Assembly (NCBI RefSeq): GCF_964199755.1
Contig: NC_133903.1
Location: 54,752,739-54,816,738, forward strand
Length of the DNA: 64,000 bases
DNA from: Larus michahellis
Taxonomy: Eukaryota; Chordata; Aves; Charadriiformes; Laridae
Direction: 5' to 3'
Below, in pieces: positions 58,501 to 64,000 of this stretch; positions within the stretch are counted from its first letter, which is position 1; each line of letters begins with the position of its first letter. The notes beneath the pieces were generated by a model, which made no database searches, was not told the origin of the DNA, and was given only the letters and a program-made list of their open reading frames with translations. A program made the translations under genes and the position numbers.

Positions 58501-59950
58501 CTTACATTCCTTCCTACCTCCTACAACGTTATTTAATTATGGTATACCTTAAACACTTTAAATCTTTGACATGTATCTGTTAGAGGCATTGTATGAACTA
58601 AAAATCATAGTGTAAGCCTACATTACTGAGATTCCAGTAAAAGTTTTTATCATTCAGATGGGCTTTTGTTAAGCTTTTTGCTGCACAAGAACCTGAATGC
58701 AGGTAACCATCAAGTAACTCTTTCGTTTTATCTCATGGGGAGGGGGCAGGGGCAGGGAAGGAACAGCTTTAAGGCAGAAAGGGAATTGTGTGTAATTTCA
58801 GTTGGACCACTCATCTACAAAAACGTTACTACAGCCCAAGAAACAGATGCAAAATTACAGTCACAGCTGCATTCTGAGCAGAACAAGTTGGGTAATGGTA
58901 CACTAAGCTGCTAATTAAATTGCTAATGATTTTTTTTAGTGCCACTGCGGTACTTTGCCACCTTTGTTTAAATTAAAAAAAAAGTATCTAGAAAATTTTT
59001 AAAATTGCGAATTTCTGTTTTGCTAAATACCAGCGAGACCTCCAAATATGTGCTGCATATAAACAAATCTCTTCAAAGTGACACAGACATGGAGATTTAT
59101 TGGGAGCTTATCTGCTGACCAGCTATTTCTCTATCTACTTTTCCAAAATTTTCCTTCCTTTAAACACTGCCATTCTCACAAGCTCCTCTGTATGGATGTC
59201 TGCAGCAACACCCACTGTTGGTAGGAGCAGATAATAAACTGACATATGTCATGACATGCTGGTACTGAGAGTATACTATAGCTGCATTTACAAAAAATAA
59301 TAGCAACAGTACAATTTTATTTTTATTGTGATAACTGTGGTGAAATTTATTGCAGTGTTAGTACTTTATTGTTTCATTATGCCAGATTAGCTGAGGGAGA
59401 TAATTATATCCTTGACATGAAAACGCCTTTAGTGTTTTCATTTCAATTTTGCAGTTTGTAATATGCAGATTACAGCATTATCATAATTCCATATTGTTAG
59501 ATGTACAATTACATGGCAGAACATTTGCTTCCAGGATAACGGAGCTAATTTCTAATAAATAATTTCACCAAGGATCTTAACTCATTCAGCTCTTGGGTAA
59601 ATAGTGATGGCAATAAAAATATGCATATTTCTCCATTATTTTCGTGTGATTCATGCAGATGTACATTACTTAGGGCCAGGCAGTTACATGACAATGGAAT
59701 ACAATAAATTTTATACTAATATTTTCAGCAGTAATTTTGTGCGTTGTTAGGATTTTTCTAGACAACATCGAATCTGTAATAATACAAATGCAACTCTAAT
59801 GATGTATCATGTTTATATACACACATATGTATGCATATAGATATAAATACACACACGTACATATATATATACAGCCCAGATGATTCCATACACCAAAAAA
59901 TACTTACATCATCTTTTTTAACGGTGTCCAACTTTAATGCTCTCTTAACT
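40548..59950 (-). CDS. ITGB3BP: ITGB3BP / CENP-R, inner-kinetochore protein (partial: first exon outside window)
   Basis: CENP-R is a subunit of the CENP-O/P/Q/R/U group of the constitutive centromere-associated network. In mammals it is also described as a nuclear-receptor coregulator (NRIF3) and a binder of the integrin beta-3 tail. Seven coding exons on the - strand join in one frame and align with human [13 protein letters not shown] at the N-terminus, YSPTTGT in exon 3, FMELQSKV and [10 protein letters not shown] in the predicted coiled coil, and a short C-terminus. The start codon and about five coding bases must lie in an upstream exon beyond 59950, probably off the right edge. Assuming that, the protein is about 176 residues, against 177 in human. 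The middle (exon 4) is poorly conserved, and the terminal exon is the least certain. The gene is convergent with ALG6, as in human. Confidence 0.9.
41493..41552 (-). CDS. ITGB3BP: ITGB3BP exon 7
   Basis: The 60 bases follow the acceptor TTTGACTAG and end at GTAAGA. They encode [20 protein letters not shown], corresponding to the human stretch MTKVNKQKLFEKSTGLPHK. Phases fit exons 6 and 8. Confidence 0.88.
43531..43624 (-). CDS. ITGB3BP: ITGB3BP exon 6
   Basis: The 94 bases follow a T-rich acceptor ending CCAG and end at GTAAGG. They encode [18 protein letters not shown] and AEVQKTQAL, the best conserved block (human [15 protein letters not shown] and QKTKEL). Confidence 0.94.
44751..44829 (-). 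CDS. ITGB3BP: ITGB3BP exon 5
   Basis: The 79 bases follow the acceptor TTTTTATGCAG. They encode [19 protein letters not shown] and ANLRSLQ, aligned with the human coiled-coil start (FMMLLSKVEKLSEE). The donor CAG|GTCTGG is weak, the poorest in this gene. Confidence 0.9.
48117..48186 (-). CDS. ITGB3BP: ITGB3BP exon 4 (poorly conserved linker)
   Basis: The 70 bases lie between acceptor CTCCTAG and a GTAAGT donor. They encode [19 protein letters not shown] then TEED. Similarity to human is weak, but phases at both ends match the neighbouring exons and the length fits. The acceptor is a tandem TAG-GAG. Confidence 0.75.
48471..48530. repeat. Cluster of perfect short palindromes (GTGTCAGTGACAC)
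   Basis: GTGTCAGTGACAC occurs at 48488-48500 and 48504-48516, each a perfect odd-length palindrome. A third, ACACAGTGACACTGTGT, covers 48513-48529, and a near-palindrome lies at 48471-48487. The units can fold as separate hairpins or as one longer stem. It lies in ITGB3BP intron 3, 285 bases upstream of exon 4 in transcript order. Confidence 0.9.
49914..50760 (-). mobile_element. CR1 LINE, 5'-truncated, - orientation
   Basis: About 850 bases in ITGB3BP intron 3, with the CR1 3' end at the left. CATAGAATCATAGG, then GGTTGGAAGGGACCTCTGGAG, are the reverse complement of the family tail. The - strand frame at 49953-50528 (191 codons) is the C-terminal part of the CR1 reverse-transcriptase ORF ([46 protein letters not shown] end), without the catalytic domain. 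It is dead on arrival through 5' truncation, but only modestly decayed. Confidence 0.95.
52626..52720. repeat. Diverged interspersed repeat, copy 1 (ITGB3BP intron)
   Basis: It shares GGAAGTAC.TAAAC, TTGCAAAT, GTTCTCAAAAGGCCACAAAA and ATCAACTG, in the same order and orientation, with 54360-54446. Small indels separate the blocks. Family not recognised. Confidence 0.6.
54360..54446. repeat. Diverged interspersed repeat, copy 2 (ITGB3BP intron)
   Basis: Partner of 52626-52720, about 1.7 kb away, with the longest exact shared block being GTTCTCAAAAGGCCACAAAA. Confidence 0.6.
55030..55168 (-). CDS. ITGB3BP: ITGB3BP exon 3
   Basis: The 139 bases run from acceptor ACATTTTAG to donor GTTAGT. They encode 46 residues including [20 protein letters not shown], clearly related to the human YSPTTGT region. 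Serine/proline-rich, probably disordered and phosphorylated (inference). Confidence 0.92.
59800..59875. repeat. TA/CA microsatellite next to ITGB3BP exon 2
   Basis: Alternating purine-pyrimidine sequence (ATATACACACATATGTATGC..., then CACACACGTACATATATATATA) beginning about 33 bases after the exon 2 donor on the - strand. Likely polymorphic. Confidence 0.8.
59908..59950 (-). CDS. ITGB3BP: ITGB3BP exon 2 (first coding exon in window)
   Basis: The 43 bases follow the acceptor TTTCTCTTTCAG and end at a perfect GTAAGT donor. They encode [14 protein letters not shown], matching the human N-terminus (VKRSLKLD). The exon begins with the third base of codon 2, so the ATG is in the previous exon. The human motif LDGLL reads LDTVK here. 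Confidence 0.9.
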
Positions 59951-62900
59951 CTGAAAGAGAAAAATATGGACAAGTTTTATGGTCACCTAGACACAAAGAT
60001 TGCTGGTCGTAAGGTCTATAATCTGTAATTTTAAAGACATTTTCCTTTTTTGTGTTTCACATTTTTTTATACTACACAAGAAAACTAATCTCATCCAAAG
60101 CAAATACATTAGCTGATTAAAATACTGTGTAACAAAAACACTGCCTGTTTAGAGGAATAAAATGTTTGCATAAGAAAATCCAATTCTCCATTTTATACTA
60201 GAGATAAAAACCAAGACAGTGAAGTAAAATCACATTGTATATTTGTCTCTTTCTCAAAGACTATAAACAATGAAAAAATACAAAAGCATTAATATTTACA
60301 TACCTTCTGAGCAAGGGTTGAAATTATTTTGCCATTAGTAGAAATAATGTATTAGGCATTTAAAACAGGTACAGCCAAGGTGAAAAAAGTAGTTCTTCCC
60401 ATCATTTTAGCTCTTAACATGATTCAGTGCTACCAGACTATGACTTAACCGGGGAACAGATGCTCTATGTCTTTACAGGTCCCCAAACCATAAGAAACTA
60501 TTTTCTAGTCTTTTTCACTATACTGATTCAGGAACATGCCAAGCTCTCTCTGCAAAATCTGCTCTGCTGAACTGGATGCCCAGCTGTTAATGGCAACGCT
60601 AGAAGAGGAAAGCTGAATATTTATAATACTTTATATCGTACAGCTGTCTTCTAAAGAGCAGTCATCAAAATTTTATTGAATGCAGACTAAATGCTCAAAG
60701 GAAAGAAAGGTCAACATAAATTAAGACTATTTTTCCCAGAGACAACTGAAACTTTTTAAGCACATTCCTAAATCTTAACAATAGTTTAAAGCATTATATA
60801 AAACAACGAGGAAAAAAATTTAAAATCTTTATAAGCACAGACCCCAAGAAACATATATATTGTATCAAATTAAACAAGATTTAGAAAATGCATCATATTT
60901 CAAGAACTTAGTTCACAGTTTTCATCTTGGAAAAGAATACTTTGACTTGTAAGGAATTAAGATGACCTCATTCCAAACATATAGTTTTAAAATTTATGTT
61001 ACGATTCCAAAACTGTAAATTAAAGCATTGGAAAAATAGAATGAAAACACATTTTTGAAATATAACTCAGGTAACGGTCTTATATGAATACTGTTTTACA
61101 ACTATCTCTATTACAAAAAGGGGAAGAGAAGTATTCTATCTTAAAAAAGCCAAGTAAACAGGTAACATTTAAATTAAAAAAGCGTGGGAAATTCTTGCCA
61201 AAGGGCAGTCAAAGCTGTAACAGTTTGATGGAATTCTTTACAATGTATTTCTTTTTTAAATAGAAACCCATATTGCTTAAGGAATGCAGACTCCATTACA
61301 TCTTCCACCCCAGTGGCAGCAGAGAAACATTATATTTATTAATACATGTACTCTGAAAGGATGCTCTAGGGGCCAATGCATTTGCATGTTATACTAAGGC
61401 ATGTTATGATGGAAGTTTTTATGATGGACTTCAAAAGAAGCTGGAAGCCAAAGTAAAGCAGAATCTGGAGTCAACATAGCTCTAGGATGAAGATATATGA
61501 GAAACTACCTGAAAATCCCACCAGATTATAAACATTTAGAAAATTTCTTAGAGAGAAAGTTGTGGACTGGTCAAGACTGTGTTCTTTCAAGTCTGCCAAG
61601 TACCGTGTACAGCGATAGAGTTGCAGTCAGCCCAAAATTCTCTCTTCTGGCCTGCAAAGCCCCCGCAAATACCCTGAGCTATGGCGACGAAGAGGCAGCC
61701 TCATTCCACGCAAGCACTTCAACCTTGGAAGGAGCTGCATGGATAAAATTTTGGCATCAGGAGGTGAAATTTGCCTTGCTTTTCCCACTCCATCCTACCC
61801 AGCAGCCTGGTTTGCTTGTGGGCTTGTTTTTAGTGATTGTCTTTCTGACGCCATAATATGAGAAGGTAAATCTCTGGTGACTGTGATTCACTCAAAATAA
61901 GTTAAAATTTGTGCTCTTAGTCTACACGCGGTCCCTGGCTAGGACCATGGACACAAAATTCATCCACACTTCTAACACGAAGACTCAGTTGGCCAAAGTG
62001 TCTTCCCTCAGATTTTTCAAAAGATGCACATGGAGAAAAAACAATATGAGCATTTAGGTGCAAACAAAATTCCTAAAGTATTTTAGGACCCACCATGGAG
62101 GAACAGCACCAGCTTTAGTTTGGTTTATCTTCTCTATATGGCTCAAAAAGCCTTGCTTTGGCTATGGCGTAGAATCAAATGTCAGAGTATGAATAAGAAA
62201 AGGACACAAAAAGATGCAGCATATGTGATGACAGTACACAACAACTTATTTACCTGAGTTTCCTACCCTTGAATTCATTCAAAATTCCCTCAAAGAAAAT
62301 TTTATTTTCTTAACTATGCAGAGTATGATGGCACATGTTTATAGGTAGCCGTACAACCTGCAATTATTATTTTCCCCATAATATTTATCAGGTTAAATAA
62401 CTACATATTAGTTCTATAGTGTATTATCTATCAGGTCATACTGTCAGTTCCTTGCTAATACTGGGAGACCTTTACTCACTTGAATAGTGCTTTGATGAAA
62501 GCACTTATCTGCTTAACTGTGGGAGCGTAGGTATGCAATCTAACTTTCTATAAAGAAATTGATTTTTTAATATTATTTTTAATTACACATACACTTAACT
62601 TTCCTTCATAATTCATTTATGAATTAATGCAATGGTAGCAATCACATACAGTATCATGGACTTGACTATATTCTTTCATTAAAAATACCCTAGGGATTAT
62701 TGTAGCGCATTTTGAAGGCATTTCAGTTAGCTTCCTCTTAAGTTTCTGCTTTACTGGGGGTGGGGGGGAAACAAATCACCACAGAAAATAGCTCTATGCT
62801 ATTTACGTTTTGCTTCATCTTCAAAACTTGCCAGTAAAAACGTCTTACTAATTGTAAAAGCGTAAAGAATATATGATCATTTTCTATGTTCATTTTAAAT

Positions 62901-63460
62901 GGTAGTTAAACTCAGCGTGCAACCAGCGAGAAACAGACTTACTTAGACACCAAAATATCAAAGCTTGTATATTGCTAAGTTTCCTTTGTATTACTACTGT
63001 CTGGCATGATTACTTCAACCACCTGTGGTCAAGAGAAAGACTGGCAGAAGTTGGAACCTATGTTAGCTCTAACATAAGTGATCTTTGAAATGGCATGAGG
63101 AGCTGTAAACTGGGACAATATCCCAAGCCTATATATAGGCAGCAGAAGTCTTACAGCTTCACCTTACTGCTGTTGAAGTTAGCAAGGTCCTACACATTTT
63201 CTTTATTGTTATTCAGAAGCCCAAGATTAGCAAAGATACGCAAGAATAGCATCAGACTTACATGACTATAGCTTGATAAATTGCTAAGAATGGTACAAAT
63301 AAGAACAGGAGACACTACAAAGAGATACAGACTGATGGAAAATGGATAGGGAACGTGTCATGGCCTGCCATAACTTCCCACAGCAGCCTGCAGCACAAAC
63401 CCCTGGCGTCAAACTCAACACAACCCATCTGTGACACGGCTCCTGCCCCTCTTCCACCCC
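59951..63460 (-). other. ITGB3BP: ITGB3BP intron 1 (partial)
   Basis: AT-rich DNA without CpG island, recognisable exon or repeat. The absence of any CpG-rich promoter suggests that the ITGB3BP promoter and start codon lie beyond the right edge. Confidence 0.55.
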
Positions 63461-64000
63461 TAGAGTCATAAAATTATTTTGGTTGGAAGGAAACTTAAAG
63501 CCCACCCGGTGGCACCCCCTGCCCTGGGCAGGGACACCTCCCACCAGCCCAGGTTGCTCCAAGCCCCGGCCAACCTGGCCTTGAACCCCTCCAGGGATGG
63601 GGCAGCCACAGCTTCTCTGGGCAACCTGGGCCAGGGGCTCACCACTCTCAGAGTGAAAAATTTCTTCCTGATATCTAATCTAAATCTACCTTCTTCCAGT
63701 TTAAAACCATTCCCCCTCATCCTATTGCAACAGGCCCTGCTAAAAAGTCCCTCCCCAGCTTTCCTGGAGCCCCTTTAGGGCCTGGAAGGTCTCCGCGGAG
63801 CCTTCTCTTCTCCAGGCTGAACCCCCCAGCTCTCTCAGCCTGTCCCCACAGCAGAGGGGCTCCAGCTCTTGGATCATCTCCGTGACCTCCTCTGGCCCCA
63901 CTCCAACAGCTCCATGTCCTTCTGCCGAGGGCCGCGGAGCTGGAGGCAGCACTCCAGGAACACGGAACATACATAAAGCATTACCCATGCCAGTGGGCAT
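63461..64000 (-). mobile_element. CR1 LINE, - orientation, continuing past the window edge
   Basis: It begins at AGAGTCATAAAATTATTTTGGTTGGAAGG (the degraded CR1 3' end) and continues as the reverse complement of the CR1 C-terminal coding region. The - strand frame 63466-63720 reads RGNGFKLEEGRFRLDIRKKFF and SPWPRLPREAV, and a shifted frame follows at 63717-64000, so there is at least one frameshift. It is a different CR1 subfamily from the copy at 49.9 kb, judging by the sequence. Confidence 0.92.

Noticed and set aside
63740-64000. Frames at the right edge as the first exon of ITGB3BP or a neighbouring gene
   Set aside because: The DNA is CR1 on the - strand and the frames are fragments of its reverse-transcriptase ORF.

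Overview
The window is vertebrate nuclear DNA, most likely from a bird. The genes are made of short exons separated by kilobase introns, the repeats I recognise are all CR1 LINE fragments (the dominant avian retrotransposon), and both proteins are clear relatives of human proteins. I see no prokaryotic operons, CRISPR array, tRNA or rRNA genes.

Layout. Positions 1-4250 are a gene-free, partly GC-rich flank. In other vertebrates the gene upstream of ALG6 is FOXD3, and one stretch here (about 2390-2690) looks like a conserved enhancer. A CpG island at about 4260-4870 holds NRF1-like and ETS-like sites and a probable non-coding first exon of ALG6. The complete coding region of ALG6 (+ strand) follows in 14 coding exons from 7699 to 28099. 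Joined, these keep one open frame of 507 codons plus a stop, matching the vertebrate family length. About 28.4-40.2 kb is intergenic sequence between two convergent genes. ITGB3BP (CENP-R) lies on the - strand from 40548 to 59950, with seven recognisable coding exons. Its first exon, with the start codon, is not in the window. The last 540 bases are a CR1 copy running off the edge.

Functions. ALG6 adds the first glucose to the lipid-linked oligosaccharide in the ER membrane. CENP-R is a small inner-kinetochore subunit, known in mammals also as a nuclear-receptor coregulator. The two genes are unrelated in function. The order FOXD3 - ALG6 - ITGB3BP (opposed) is a conserved vertebrate arrangement.

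Most interesting points. (1) The ALG6 intron at 19340-21604 has a perfect U12-type donor (GTATCCTT) and branch site (TCCTTGAC), but no in-frame AG at its 3' end. The best join uses AT (GT-AT) and restores the family residue Q165. (2) Two other ALG6 introns need GC donors. (3) A 197-bp sequence of about 96% identity occurs in two ALG6 introns. (4) The predicted bird CENP-R lacks both nuclear-receptor-binding leucine motifs known from human. (5) A compact cluster of perfect palindromes lies in an ITGB3BP intron, 285 bases from an exon.

All exon calls were made by reading and translating by eye against remembered family sequences. No alignment or database search was run.
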